The position numbers and the translations under genes are program-made. The notes beneath the pieces are model-generated. The model worked only from the letters and a program-made list of their open reading frames with translations. It searched no databases and was not told the DNA's origin. A DNA stretch of 64,000 nt from Clostridiaceae bacterium (GTDB taxonomy: Bacteria; Bacillota; Clostridia; Saccharofermentanales; DTU023), in NCBI GenBank assembly GCA_012841015.1, contig DUVN01000005.1, forward strand, positions 1 through 64,000. The letters are read 5' to 3'. Shown here piece after piece: positions 17,721 through 26,496 of the stretch. Each line of letters starts with the position of its first letter. The first letter of the stretch is position 1.

Positions 17721-18065
17721 ATGGAACACAATTTCAAAATGAATCAGTCAAAACGGAAGCAAGTACCGTTGTCGCAATCTTTACGAATTCAGGAGACATT
17801 TCTGAATCACTGTCGTCGAGAAAAGATTAATGTCGTGATTCAACTTTTCGATCAATCGATTGTCGAAGGTTTAATTGTCGGTTTTGATCAGGAATCGATC
17901 GTCGTCGCGTCACGCGGTACGCAACAATTACTGTATAAGTCATCGATCGTATGTATTAGACCATTCGAGGAACTTCACCTCATCTTTAATGATGGTTTTA
18001 GGGGAGGTCGCAGAGGTACGGTGTATCCGCGCGTCACTTCGACATCGAGCTATCGTCAGCACTAA
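17721..18065 (+). CDS. hfq: RNA chaperone Hfq
   Basis: A 114-residue Sm-fold protein. The Sm1 region reads QETFLNHCRREKINVVIQLF and continues into a GFDQESIVVASRG segment; the Sm2 region is YKSSIVCIRPFEE. Hfq hexamers pair small RNAs with mRNAs. It is longer than Bacillus Hfq, with a basic/polar N-terminal extension of about 20 residues and a Gly/Arg-containing tail. I start at ATG 17721, with AAGGGG at proper distance; a longer opening from 17655 has no ribosome site. Its place after miaA matches the conserved order. Confidence 0.92.
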   Translation: MEHNFKMNQSKRKQVPLSQSLRIQETFLNHCRREKINVVIQLFDQSIVEGLIVGFDQESIVVASRGTQQLLYKSSIVCIRPFEELHLIFNDGFRGGRRGTVYPRVTSTSSYRQH

Positions 18066-18177
18066 TTTGTCAGGAGGTGTTGGTTCTACTTGACGTGCCG
18101 AGACATGCCAGATCGTTGAGTCGACACCAACCGTCCCAAGCAATAAAGTGATTGGGAGTCTAAATACAAATAAGAGA
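18066..18177. terminator. Convergent hfq/lexA intergenic region with weak hairpins
   Basis: TCCCAA pairs with TTGGGA around 18132-18155, and GTTGGT/ACCAAC offers another short stem. Neither has a clear T-run, so termination here is only suggested by the convergent gene order. Confidence 0.3.
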
Positions 18178-18813
18178 TCACAAGTCCATGCGCAGTAGGC
18201 CGCGTACGACACCAAGAATGATGGCACTATTATCTGTGAGTAGTATGTCGTCGTAGAGCTCGTTCTCAGGGTGTAGATAGTAGCGTCCTTGATTATCTCG
18301 CTTGAGTGTCTTTACCGTGGCCTCGTCTTCTAGTAAAGCAACGACGATATCACCATGCTCAGCCGTCGAACGCTTCTCGACAATGACGATATCGCCATCC
18401 AAGATAGCGGCATCGGCCATGCTCTCACCCTTGACACGTAAGGCGAACAGTTCCTCTGATGACGGCCACATGCTGACGGGGAGAGGCAATAAGCGCTCAA
18501 TATTTTCTACAGCCAAAATGGGCTTCCCCGCCGTCACTGTGCCGACGAGAGGTATCTCTTGTGAGTCAGCAGATTCTAATGCAGGGACACGGATCGTGCG
18601 GCGTTTGCCTTCTCGGAACTGTATCAAACCGTCTTCTGATAATCGCCTCAGATGACTATGGACGGTTGAAGTAGACTTCAGACCGACACCATCGCAGATA
18701 TCGCGGATTGATGGGGAATATGCATTCTCTGAAATATATTGAACGATGTAGTTGTAGACTGCATCTTGTGTTTCCTGAACATTTGCCTTAGTAAACGGGT
18801 ATTTTTTCGCCAT
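18178..18813 (-). CDS. lexA: SOS repressor LexA
   Basis: A 211-residue repressor. The N-terminal winged helix covers about residues 1-72 (SPSIRDICDGVGLKSTSTVH is the recognition region). The self-cleavage site is Ala95-Gly96 in TVTAGKP, with the catalytic dyad Ser131 (KGESM) and Lys168 (EATVKTL). RecA-stimulated cleavage would release the SOS genes. A LexA box sits between the -35 and -10 of its own promoter, so it is autoregulated. Confidence 0.97.
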   Translation of the reverse strand: MAKKYPFTKANVQETQDAVYNYIVQYISENAYSPSIRDICDGVGLKSTSTVHSHLRRLSEDGLIQFREGKRRTIRVPALESADSQEIPLVGTVTAGKPILAVENIERLLPLPVSMWPSSEELFALRVKGESMADAAILDGDIVIVEKRSTAEHGDIVVALLEDEATVKTLKRDNQGRYYLHPENELYDDILLTDNSAIILGVVRGLLRMDL

Positions 18814-18854
18814 AGTACTCTCCGGTAATTCGTCAGATTAATTCCTTTGTTTAG

Positions 18855-18883
18855 AGTATAACAAAACAAATGTTCATCTTCAA
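18855..18883 (-). promoter_or_regulatory. lexA promoter with LexA box in the spacer
   Basis: Minus strand TTGAAG (18883-18878), 17-base spacer, TATACT (18860-18855). The spacer contains GAACATTTGTTT (18875-18864), which matches the Gram-positive box GAACnnnnGTTY. Repressor bound there would block RNA polymerase directly. Confidence 0.85.
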
Positions 18884-19009
18884 TGAGGGCTTCATAAAAC
18901 ATCGTAAATTGATTAAATACTCGATACGGTTTAGCGCTCTATCAGCGAATCGAGAAAACGACTGAAACTGTTGTCATCTATGCTAAAATGATGTTCGCTA
19001 GGAGATTAT

Positions 19010-19717
19010 ATGATTGAGCCGAGAACACATAATCAAAACCAGCGTTCAAGACACCCAAGGTCGCCTTTCGCCCACAGAGATGAACGTGGGATGAATCGCG
19101 GCGCCAAAAAGATGAAACACAAACATACCCCAGACAATCTTACCGACGTTATCGACAGACAAAGTAATCAGCAACCATTCGTAGACAGACACCCTAATAA
19201 TCTCAGTCCTTATAATGCTCAGAGACCAATCAACAATGATTGGCGGACAGATAGTAACGGAAGTCAAGATGCAAGAAGAGCGGTCGCGTATAAATGGCCG
19301 AATAATTTTGGCAGTAATAACGAACATGGAAGAATGAATGTGACCTTCCGTGAAAGGGTCGGCAGCTCAATGACCAAAATTACTGATGTCTATCGTCAAG
19401 ACAATACTGCTGATGTAGAGAGTCAGCGAAAGGCAGGGCGACGTATTTTCCGGTTAAAGGGCTATACGACTGTTAGCAAGATTAATCGTAAATTCAAACA
19501 GGAAAGACAGCAGCGAGTACTTAGAAATATTCTTACGACGCTGATGGTTCTTTTACTTCTGATTATTTTATTCGTCATTTATAATCCCTTTAAGAATATG
19601 AGCGAGTTTCGAAAGATTAGTGGTGAAGATAGTCTCTACGAAAAAAGAAAGATCATCTCATCAGTCGACGAAGATGCGACAGAAGAACTGTTCATTGAAG
19701 GCAATGAGCTTCCGTAA
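19010..19717 (+). CDS. Single-pass membrane protein of unknown function
   Basis: A 235-residue protein. Residues 1-165 are highly polar and basic, rich in Asn, Arg, Gln and His (probably disordered or nucleic-acid-binding, cytoplasmic). One transmembrane helix covers about 172-190 (ILTTLMVLLLLIILFVIY), followed by a short acidic outer tail. I recognise no family; topology is loosely like division or septum proteins but no motif supports that. AGGAG five bases upstream fixes the ATG. It is divergent from lexA and lies at the edge of a rearranged region. Confidence 0.65.
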   Translation: MIEPRTHNQNQRSRHPRSPFAHRDERGMNRGAKKMKHKHTPDNLTDVIDRQSNQQPFVDRHPNNLSPYNAQRPINNDWRTDSNGSQDARRAVAYKWPNNFGSNNEHGRMNVTFRERVGSSMTKITDVYRQDNTADVESQRKAGRRIFRLKGYTTVSKINRKFKQERQQRVLRNILTTLMVLLLLIILFVIYNPFKNMSEFRKISGEDSLYEKRKIISSVDEDATEELFIEGNELP

Positions 19718-20126
19718 CTATGGCGGCCATGGCTTTAGCTTAGCCTTTTAACTAAGCCAATTTAGTTGAAATATGATCTACCTGTTTCATATTGAATTCC
19801 TACATTGTGTATCGTGAAATAATTTCATGTTCAATTTCAGTACTTTTAATCAGTATCTAGAAAAATTGAGCTTAGAAGTGTGGGGTGCGAATTAGATAGC
19901 ATGCTAAGCTGGTCAAAAATTCCACTTTGAGTACTCAAAACGCAAAATTTGACCAGAAATCGCTCGAAAACACGCGGAAACGGTCAAAATCACGCTTTAG
20001 GTAAGGACCCGTTACCCAAGGTGTAAATTTTGTCCACATTCGACTTGAAATCGCCTGAATCTGGTCAAAAAACACGCTTTTTGCAAGAAATTGCTGCTCA
20101 AAACGTAAATGTTGGCCAAAACTCGC
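19718..20126. repeat. Intergenic stretch with 2.5-3 copies of a degenerate ~81-bp tandem repeat
   Basis: CTCAAAACG(C/T)AAA starts at 19934 and 20097, with a diverged copy at about 20015, giving a period of 81-82. In parallel, GGTCAAAAnnCACnCTTT-like words start at 19911, 19982 and 20063. The last copy runs into the start of the truncated DUF4143 gene. The part from 19718 to 19910 holds nothing I recognise. Confidence 0.65.
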
Positions 20127-20129
20127 ATC

Positions 20130-20519
20130 ATGGAAAACATCATCTATAACGAGCTTATTTTGAGAGGCAATAATATTGACGTCGGCGCAGTGAATCACAG
20201 ATACAAAGATTCGGCCGGAAAAGACATCAAAACATGGCTTGAGGTTGATTTTATCGCATCGAAAGCAAGCAAGAAGGTTTATATCCAGTCTGCATTAAAC
20301 ATCGATACGTGTGAGAAAAGAGAACAAGAAATAGCGTCGCTAAAAAAAGTGAATGACAGCTTCAAAAAGATAGTCGTTGTTAGAGATCATATTAATCCTT
20401 GGATTGATGACTACGGAATTAACTACGCTGGAATAAGAGAGTTTTATCCGGGCATTACATCGATCTTGAGATGGTGTAAGAAGCATTATACGCAATTTCT
20501 CAAATTTTCCCTGAAATGA
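20130..20519 (+). pseudogene. C-terminal fragment of a DUF4143-type AAA ATPase
   Basis: The reading frame from MENIIYNELILRGNN is the C-terminal portion of the large family of ATP-binding proteins with a DUF4143 tail: WLEVDFIASKASKK, VYIQSALNIDTCEKREQE and DSFKKIVVVRD are typical family blocks. The N-terminal AAA+ domain (about 270 residues with the P-loop) is absent, and in-frame stops lie just upstream (TAA at 20106). The remaining 129 codons cannot hydrolyse ATP. The break coincides with the end of the tandem repeat, so the gene was probably lost by rearrangement. The frame could still be translated, but no ribosome site is seen. Confidence 0.75.
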
Positions 20520-20533
20520 CTGATTTAGCCTCT

Positions 20534-20571
20534 ATCGTACTTCGTAAAATTTATATTTTACGAAGTACGAT
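20534..20571. repeat. 38-base perfect palindrome
   Basis: A 17-base arm ATCGTACTTCGTAAAAT is followed by loop TTAT and its exact complement. There is no T-run, so it is not an ordinary terminator. It lies 14 bases after the DUF4143 remnant. The rest of 20572-20842 has no supported gene. Confidence 0.8.
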
Positions 20572-20842
20572 TAAATGAATCAGTAACAATATTTAAGGCG
20601 TCGAACGCACCAGCTGCCCTCTTCTCTTCAGGTAATTATCAGTTGACAAGCGCGTGGTAAGGTGATTATGACATCTTTAGATTGACGCATTAATTTCCGT
20701 AAGTATCTCATAACATGTATCAATTGCCATACGGACTCTGTTGTTGCCGCATCTAAGGTGAGATCGATCGTAGTCCTCCCGCTTAGAATCTTTTGGTTTG
20801 GATGATGTATCTATTTTTATGACAGATGTGTGAGATGTTCTC

Positions 20843-22390
20843 TCAACCCATCAGGCGGTTGTCGAGTGGCTTGAGGATTGTTCCGTTGTCGAGATCGGGG
20901 CGAATCTTGACTAGGAAATTTAATGCGATGCGTGCCCCTTTATCCATGTTGTGAGATCCGGCAAGGACATAGATTTCATCTGGTTTGACGTATGGCAGTG
21001 TCTTTTCGATTGAATCGGTCAGATTTGGCTCATAGATAAATTCGTAGCCTGCCGCCTTTAGATCAGACAGGACGGCCTCGCGCTCATCATCATGTACGAT
21101 ATCGCGTGTGCGAGCTGTGTCAACACTTGACGTGACATAAAACGTTTTCCAATTGATCCTATCGCGGAATTTGGCAAATTGTGCGATGACCTCTCGATTG
21201 ACGAGTACGCCTCTGTTGCCTCGAATCGCGACAACGATGTGGACCGGTTTTCCCTCCGACATGACTTCGAGTGCTTCAAGCATTTTAAGCGTATTGTCCT
21301 CATCGCTGATATGGTCATCAATCATGATAAACTCACCGTCGTAGATAATTTGAAGTCGTCTTTCTACGCCGGTGAAACACTCAAGTGCACAAATTGCGTC
21401 CTCTATTTTAACGCCGTAGTAGAGACAGATGGTAAGAGCCGCCATCGCATTGTAAACGGAATGCCTGCCCGCCACTTTGAGGTTGATCTGCCAGCTCCCA
21501 GTCACGCTCTCCCCTTCAAGTGTCTTAAATGGCTCTAAGATAGTGTACTTAAATGATGGGATACCACCTTTCATATCGAGACAATCGGCAGTGATTGTAA
21601 CGTCACGATGGTCGATGCTTATGGTAATGACATCCCCAGGTGTCCTGTGTCTCGCTTCGTAAACACGTTGATCATCGCGATTTAAGATGACCGGTACACC
21701 TTTTGAGACGCGTTCAACGAGTTTAAGTTTTTCGAGATAGTATTGTGCAAATGTTCCGTGATCAGGCATATGGTCAGGTGTTATATTTAGAAAACAAACA
21801 ATGTTATAATCAATGCCGTAAACTCGATACTGCGCTTCAGCAATTGACGATACTTCCATTGCAACGACCTTGACGCCGGCATCACGCTGTTCAGCAAACA
21901 TCGCATGAAGATCTGAGCTTTCAGGTGTCGTAAGATTCGACTTAATACGAACATCGCCGTAGCTGTATGCGACAGAACCGATGACCGACGTTTCAATATC
22001 GAATGTTCGAAGGATATGCTGAACCATAGATGTTGTCGTCGTTTTGCCATTTGTCGCTGTAACGCCGATCATGAAAAGGTCGAGGTCGGGATAATGAAAA
22101 AAACAACGTGACAATTCAGCGAGAGCGCGCCTTGCTACGGTCACTTTGATCTCAGCCACGTCGTTTTTTAGGAATTGCGGTCTTTCGACGACTATGGCGA
22201 CGGCTCCCCTCTTGATTGCCTCTTCAATATAGAGATGACCGTCTGTAAGTGCACCGGGAATCGCAACAAAGACATACCCCGGCTTGACGTTTCGTGAGTC
22301 ACACGTGACACCGGCGACGCTCGGATCTGATGGAAGATGAAGTACTTCCAATTCAGACAGTGAATGTAACAATTGAGTAAGTTGCATCAT
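20843..22390 (-). CDS. MurE-like Mur ligase, divergent
   Basis: A 515-residue three-domain Mur ligase. The N-terminal UDP-binding region has GVTCDSRNVKPGYVFVAIPG as in MurE, the ATP loop is TATNGKTTTT (111-120), and the central domain has LTTPESSDLH, AMEVSS and ITPDHMPDHGT. MurE normally adds meso-DAP or lysine to UDP-MurNAc-dipeptide. Several hallmarks are altered: EVSSIAEAQ replaces the usual SSHAL, MIDDHISDED replaces DYAHTPD, AGSHNMDKG replaces GKGHE, and no DNPR motif for the added amino acid is present. It may be a paralog with another substrate. It lies downstream of asd, a gene of the DAP/lysine pathway. Confidence 0.8.
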   Translation of the reverse strand: MMQLTQLLHSLSELEVLHLPSDPSVAGVTCDSRNVKPGYVFVAIPGALTDGHLYIEEAIKRGAVAIVVERPQFLKNDVAEIKVTVARRALAELSRCFFHYPDLDLFMIGVTATNGKTTTTSMVQHILRTFDIETSVIGSVAYSYGDVRIKSNLTTPESSDLHAMFAEQRDAGVKVVAMEVSSIAEAQYRVYGIDYNIVCFLNITPDHMPDHGTFAQYYLEKLKLVERVSKGVPVILNRDDQRVYEARHRTPGDVITISIDHRDVTITADCLDMKGGIPSFKYTILEPFKTLEGESVTGSWQINLKVAGRHSVYNAMAALTICLYYGVKIEDAICALECFTGVERRLQIIYDGEFIMIDDHISDEDNTLKMLEALEVMSEGKPVHIVVAIRGNRGVLVNREVIAQFAKFRDRINWKTFYVTSSVDTARTRDIVHDDEREAVLSDLKAAGYEFIYEPNLTDSIEKTLPYVKPDEIYVLAGSHNMDKGARIALNFLVKIRPDLDNGTILKPLDNRLMG

Positions 22391-22516
22391 TAAGTACCGT
22401 TTGAGCTGTTCCGCTCGTTTCCTTCTTCTGTAACAAATCGATTTTCGTATACCTTTTTTCTATGGTTAAACGATCATGTGGTGTTGTATAGAAAACGACA
22501 TCCGTGGTGTGGTTTC

Positions 22517-23602
22517 TTACCTTGCGTGCGTGAGCCATCCTTGATGGACGAGCAATTCTGCTGTCAAGACTGCACCTCCAGCGGCACCACGCACTGTGTT
22601 GTGTGAGAGACAGACAAACTTGTAGTCAAAAATTGGATCCTCACGCAGTCGACCGATGGAGATGCCCATGCCCCTTTGTGAGGAGGCGTCGTATTTCGGT
22701 TGAGGGCGATCGTTCTCTTCAAAATAGTGTAGAAACGGATGCGGTGCTGATGGTAAGTTCGCATCTTCTATTGCGCTCGTGTAATTGCGCCAACGCATTA
22801 AAATGTCGTTTGATTCAATCGGGTGCTTGAAGCGAACGAACACGGCAGCCAAGTGTCCGAATTCAACAGGAACGCGGAAGCACTGAGCGGAAATGACTGG
22901 CTTGGTCGCAAGCTCAATATGATCTCCCGAATACTCTCCCCAGACTCTCAATGGCTCCCTTTCACTCTTCTCCTCTTCCCCGCCGATAAACGGGATGACA
23001 TTACCATGCATTTCAGGCCAATCGGCGAGACGTCTCCCCGCCCCGGACACGGCTTGGTACGTCGCAACAAACACTTCCTCAAGGCCGTAGTCCATCAGCG
23101 GCGTTAGCGCAGGCACATAACTCTGGATTGAGCAGTTCGGCTTCACGACGACGAAACCGCGCTTCGTGCCGAGGCGTTTTCTCTGAGCTTCAATGAGCTT
23201 TGTATGACCTGGATTGATCTCAGGCATAATAAGCGGGACGTCAGGTGTCCAGCGCATCGCCGAATTATTCGACACGACAGGAATTTCAGCCTTTGCGATG
23301 CTTTCCTCCAATTGGATTATCGCATCTTTTTTCATATCGACAGCACTAAAAACAAAATCGACTGAATCTTTCAACAAGGCGAGATCGTCTGTCCCATACA
23401 CAATGAAATCTTTTACACTTTCAGGCATGGGCTCATCTTGACGCCACGCATCACCAACGGCCTCTAAATACGTCTTCCCTTTTGAGCGAGGTGATGCCAT
23501 CAAGAGCGAAAGTTCAAACCATGGATGATCTTGCAGCAGGAGGATAAAACGTTGTCCCACATGACCTGTTGCGCCTATGATACCGACACGAAATTTTCTC
23601 AT
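22517..23602 (-). CDS. asd: Aspartate-semialdehyde dehydrogenase, archaeal/fungal type
   Basis: A 361-residue NADPH-dependent enzyme reducing aspartyl phosphate to aspartate semialdehyde, the branch point to lysine/DAP, threonine and methionine. The nucleotide-binding loop is GIIGATGHVGQRF (about 7-19), and the catalytic Cys lies in VKPNCSIQSY, a form typical of the archaeal-type branch. The MurE-like gene follows 126 bases downstream on the same strand. Confidence 0.92.
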   Translation of the reverse strand: MRKFRVGIIGATGHVGQRFILLLQDHPWFELSLLMASPRSKGKTYLEAVGDAWRQDEPMPESVKDFIVYGTDDLALLKDSVDFVFSAVDMKKDAIIQLEESIAKAEIPVVSNNSAMRWTPDVPLIMPEINPGHTKLIEAQRKRLGTKRGFVVVKPNCSIQSYVPALTPLMDYGLEEVFVATYQAVSGAGRRLADWPEMHGNVIPFIGGEEEKSEREPLRVWGEYSGDHIELATKPVISAQCFRVPVEFGHLAAVFVRFKHPIESNDILMRWRNYTSAIEDANLPSAPHPFLHYFEENDRPQPKYDASSQRGMGISIGRLREDPIFDYKFVCLSHNTVRGAAGGAVLTAELLVHQGWLTHAR

Positions 23603-23712
23603 TTATAAAACCTCAAACCCTTTCATGAAAATCCTTACTTGCCAAGTATAGCAATTCCAAGATCGACCTGCACCGTATGTTTGCTAGAATATATGCGAGG
23701 ATATAGAGAAAA

Positions 23713-24726
23713 ATGACAGTGCATCGTAAACAACAGATCGATACATTTCAGAGACTTGAAGAATTTCTCGGTTACATCAGAGCCATTCTAGGGCGCTCTG
23801 AGGGTACAGTACGTCAATACCGTTACGATCTTGTATTGTTCTTTCGGTTTTTGATCGCTGACGATCGTAAACTTCAGCCGGAAGATGAAGCATGGTCTTT
23901 GATTGACATCTCCATTGTCGATGACTCCTTCCTTCGTTCGCTACAGCTATCTGATCTCTACTCGTACATCACTTGGCTCGCAACAACGCGCAAGACGTCT
24001 CCTGCGACGAGAGCGAGACGAACGTCGTCACTTCGAACCTTTTTCGACTACTTGACGACAAAAGCACACGTCCTTGAAGAGAACATCGCGCTAAATCTTG
24101 AACTCCCGAAACAGATTAAGCGCCTGCCGCGCTACTTGTCGCTCGATGAAAGTCGTGAACTTTTGCAGGCAGCCTCTGATGAAGACTCGCGATTGTCAAC
24201 ACGTGACTACTGTATCCTGACGTTATTTCTCAATTGTGGCATGAGACTGTCTGAACTTTGTGGCATTAATCTTTCTGACTGGCGCGAGAACACGCTCGTC
24301 GTCCTCGGGAAAGGCGGCAAAGAGCGGACGATCTATCTGAACGGCGCCTGTATCGCCGCCATACGCGACTATCTCCCCGACCGCATCAAACCGATACCGA
24401 GTGACCGCGACGCAATGTTTATCTCGCGGCTTGGGAAGCGCATCACCGATCGCGCCGTTCAGAACATCATCAAAAAGTACATCAGGCAGGCAGGACTCGA
24501 CCCTCAGCGCTATTCCACACATAAGTTGCGCCATACAGCGGCAACTCTTATGTACCAGTATGGAGAAGTCGATATTAGGAGTTTACAGGCGATTCTCGGG
24601 CATTCAACCGTCGCAACGACAGAAATCTATACCCACATTGATAACCGATCGCTTCACGATGCCGTCGAACAGAACCCGCTCAACCTCGAGCGGAACAGAC
24701 CGTGTCAGATGGTTGATGATGAGTGA
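23713..24726 (+). CDS. Tyrosine recombinase, XerC/XerD-like
   Basis: A 337-residue site-specific recombinase with an N-terminal SAM-like core-binding domain (about 15-120). The complete catalytic set is visible: Arg178 (CGMRLSEL), Lys203 (GKGGKER), His270 and Arg273 (THKLRHTAAT), His297 (LGHSTV) and Tyr306 (EIYTHID). Length and motifs fit chromosome-dimer resolution rather than a phage integrase, and no mobile element or attachment site is visible nearby. It is monocistronic and divergent from asd. Confidence 0.92.
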   Translation: MTVHRKQQIDTFQRLEEFLGYIRAILGRSEGTVRQYRYDLVLFFRFLIADDRKLQPEDEAWSLIDISIVDDSFLRSLQLSDLYSYITWLATTRKTSPATRARRTSSLRTFFDYLTTKAHVLEENIALNLELPKQIKRLPRYLSLDESRELLQAASDEDSRLSTRDYCILTLFLNCGMRLSELCGINLSDWRENTLVVLGKGGKERTIYLNGACIAAIRDYLPDRIKPIPSDRDAMFISRLGKRITDRAVQNIIKKYIRQAGLDPQRYSTHKLRHTAATLMYQYGEVDIRSLQAILGHSTVATTEIYTHIDNRSLHDAVEQNPLNLERNRPCQMVDDE

Positions 24727-24823
24727 TAAGGGCCTGCCAAGAGAATTCTAAATGCCCTAAAATCAGTCTGCTTCAATCGATTGTCCGATGCTAAGATAGC
24801 TTGGACTCTACCTAAATAGATAA

Positions 24824-24872
24824 GGCATCGTCATCAAACGTAATGCATAATCATATGTTTGACGGCGATGCC
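24824..24872. terminator. Hairpin between convergent recombinase and aminopeptidase genes
   Basis: GGCATCGTCATCAAAC (24824-24839) pairs with GTTTGACGGCGATGCC (24857-24872): 16 positions with one wobble and one mismatch. It lies between two converging genes, so a bidirectional terminator is likely, although the flanking T-runs are interrupted. Confidence 0.6.
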
Positions 24873-24915
24873 CGTTCCTTTATCATTAAATGAAAATTCT
24901 GTATTAGAATGATTA

Positions 24916-26379
24916 TTAAGCTCGCATCTTCTCAAAGAATGCTTTGTAGGCTATATACGTCATGTAAATATCGATCTTACTCGCGATCTCGAAACATGAA
25001 TGCATCGAGAGGACGGGAACGCCGCAGTCAATGACGGAGATGCCAAAATCGGCTTGGAAGATCGCCACTGTGCCGCCACCACCTTGATCGACTTTACCGA
25101 GTTCGCCGACTTGCCACGGAATGCCGCACTCGTCGAAGAGTCGCGTCACTTCACTGAAATACTCGGCGTTGGCATCGGACGTGCCGCCCTTACCGCCTCT
25201 GCCTGTATACTTTGCGAAGGCGATTCCACGTCCAGCATAACTGCTATTAAGCGGATCAAAAACGGAAGGAAAAGTCGGGTCGAAAGCTGCCGCAACATCA
25301 GAAGAGAGCATCGTCGAACATTCGATGCTATCCTGCAATTCAATGGCGGAAGGCTCACGCCCTAAAATGGAGCGAACCATGCGCTTTTGAACGGATGGAA
25401 AAAGTTGCGAACGTGCACCTGTGATGCCGCCGGAACCTATCTCCTCTTTATCGTAGAGGACAACAAGCGCCGTGCGCTTTAATGGCTTCTTTAGGTCGAT
25501 GAGCGCCCTCAGTGCCGTGTACGCACAGACACGATCATCTTGACCGTAACCACCGATAAATGCTCGATCAAAACCGACACAGCGTGCCCTCGTTGCTGGA
25601 ACGACTTCAATTTCTGCCGTCACTAGATCGCGTTCAGTGAAGCCGTATTGTTGATAGAGCAAGTGCAAGATGCCGAGTTTGAAACGCTCCTTAATGTCCT
25701 CGCCGCCTGGAAACGGTATGCCGCCGACAAGAACGTTCAGCTCCTCACCTGTCACAACTTCGCTTGCTTTCTTCTGCATCTGGTCGGCAGCAAGGTGCAC
25801 AAGCAAATCGGTGATAGTAAAGACAGGATCGCTAGGATCCTCACCGATACGGAGTTTAATCGTCTCATTATTCTTGAGAATGACGACGCCGTGGATCGCG
25901 AGTGGCTGGGCAACCCATTGATACTTCTTGATCCCGCCGTAATAATGTGTCTTTAGAAGCACCATGTCAGACGCTTCATACACAGGATTCGTCTTGAGAT
26001 CTATTCTGGGCGAATCGATGTGCGCACCTACGAGGTTGAACCCTTTAAGCGGATCGGCCGTGCCGATGACGGCAGCCATGACCGCTTTACCATGGATCGA
26101 TTCATAGATTCGATCGCCCGGCTTAAGAGATTCGCTCGGATCGAAAGCCTTAAAGCCGTTCACCTTTAAAAGCTCAACTGAATAATCAACAAACTCTCGC
26201 TCAGTCTTTCCCTCATCGAGTGCTACCTTGTAGTCCTCACAGAAATCCATGATGGCGTTTATTTCATCTTGATTTTCAGGATTCCAGAGATTTTTAAAGG
26301 AAAAAGTCAAGTTTTTGCGTACTTCCTCTGCCCTCTTTTTTGCTTCGTCGCCTTTAACGTCTTGGTTTACTTCAGTCAT
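24916..26379 (-). CDS. M18-family aminopeptidase
   Basis: A 487-residue cytoplasmic metallo-aminopeptidase of the aspartyl-aminopeptidase type. Metal-binding blocks are visible: GAHIDSPRIDLK (about 117), GGYGQDDRVCAY (about 276), YDKEEIGSGG (about 311) and LSMHSCFEIASK (near the C-terminus). These enzymes remove N-terminal residues and form large tetrahedral complexes. Length is normal for the family. It has its own stretch upstream and is not closely coupled to iscU. Confidence 0.93.
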   Translation of the reverse strand: MTEVNQDVKGDEAKKRAEEVRKNLTFSFKNLWNPENQDEINAIMDFCEDYKVALDEGKTEREFVDYSVELLKVNGFKAFDPSESLKPGDRIYESIHGKAVMAAVIGTADPLKGFNLVGAHIDSPRIDLKTNPVYEASDMVLLKTHYYGGIKKYQWVAQPLAIHGVVILKNNETIKLRIGEDPSDPVFTITDLLVHLAADQMQKKASEVVTGEELNVLVGGIPFPGGEDIKERFKLGILHLLYQQYGFTERDLVTAEIEVVPATRARCVGFDRAFIGGYGQDDRVCAYTALRALIDLKKPLKRTALVVLYDKEEIGSGGITGARSQLFPSVQKRMVRSILGREPSAIELQDSIECSTMLSSDVAAAFDPTFPSVFDPLNSSYAGRGIAFAKYTGRGGKGGTSDANAEYFSEVTRLFDECGIPWQVGELGKVDQGGGGTVAIFQADFGISVIDCGVPVLSMHSCFEIASKIDIYMTYIAYKAFFEKMRA

Positions 26380-26496
26380 AATGTCATCCTTTCTGCTTGT
26401 GTCGCCGTCTTAATAGTCCCCTCATACAGTAGTAAACAATGATCGATCGCTGCATTGCAAGCTTGAGTCCTGTCTGAACGACGATGATAGACGGTG

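Noticed and set aside
19718-20126. CRISPR array or origin iterons
   Set aside because: Repeats are degenerate with an 81-82-bp period and no short conserved repeat plus variable spacer; no replication gene or DnaA-box cluster is seen.
20130-20519. Intact small protein or toxin-antitoxin component
   Set aside because: The sequence blocks are those of the DUF4143 tail of a much larger ATPase, and the N-terminal domain is missing.
20677-20848. A protein-like minus-strand open frame ending RMAIDTCYEILTEINASI after the MurE-like gene
   Set aside because: It has no start codon or ribosome site near its beginning, is preceded by a stop, and I cannot match it to a family. It might be a remnant but is not supportable as a gene.
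23713-24726. Phage or island integrase
   Set aside because: Size and catalytic layout fit XerC/XerD, the neighbours are housekeeping genes, and no direct repeats, tRNA target or phage genes lie nearby.
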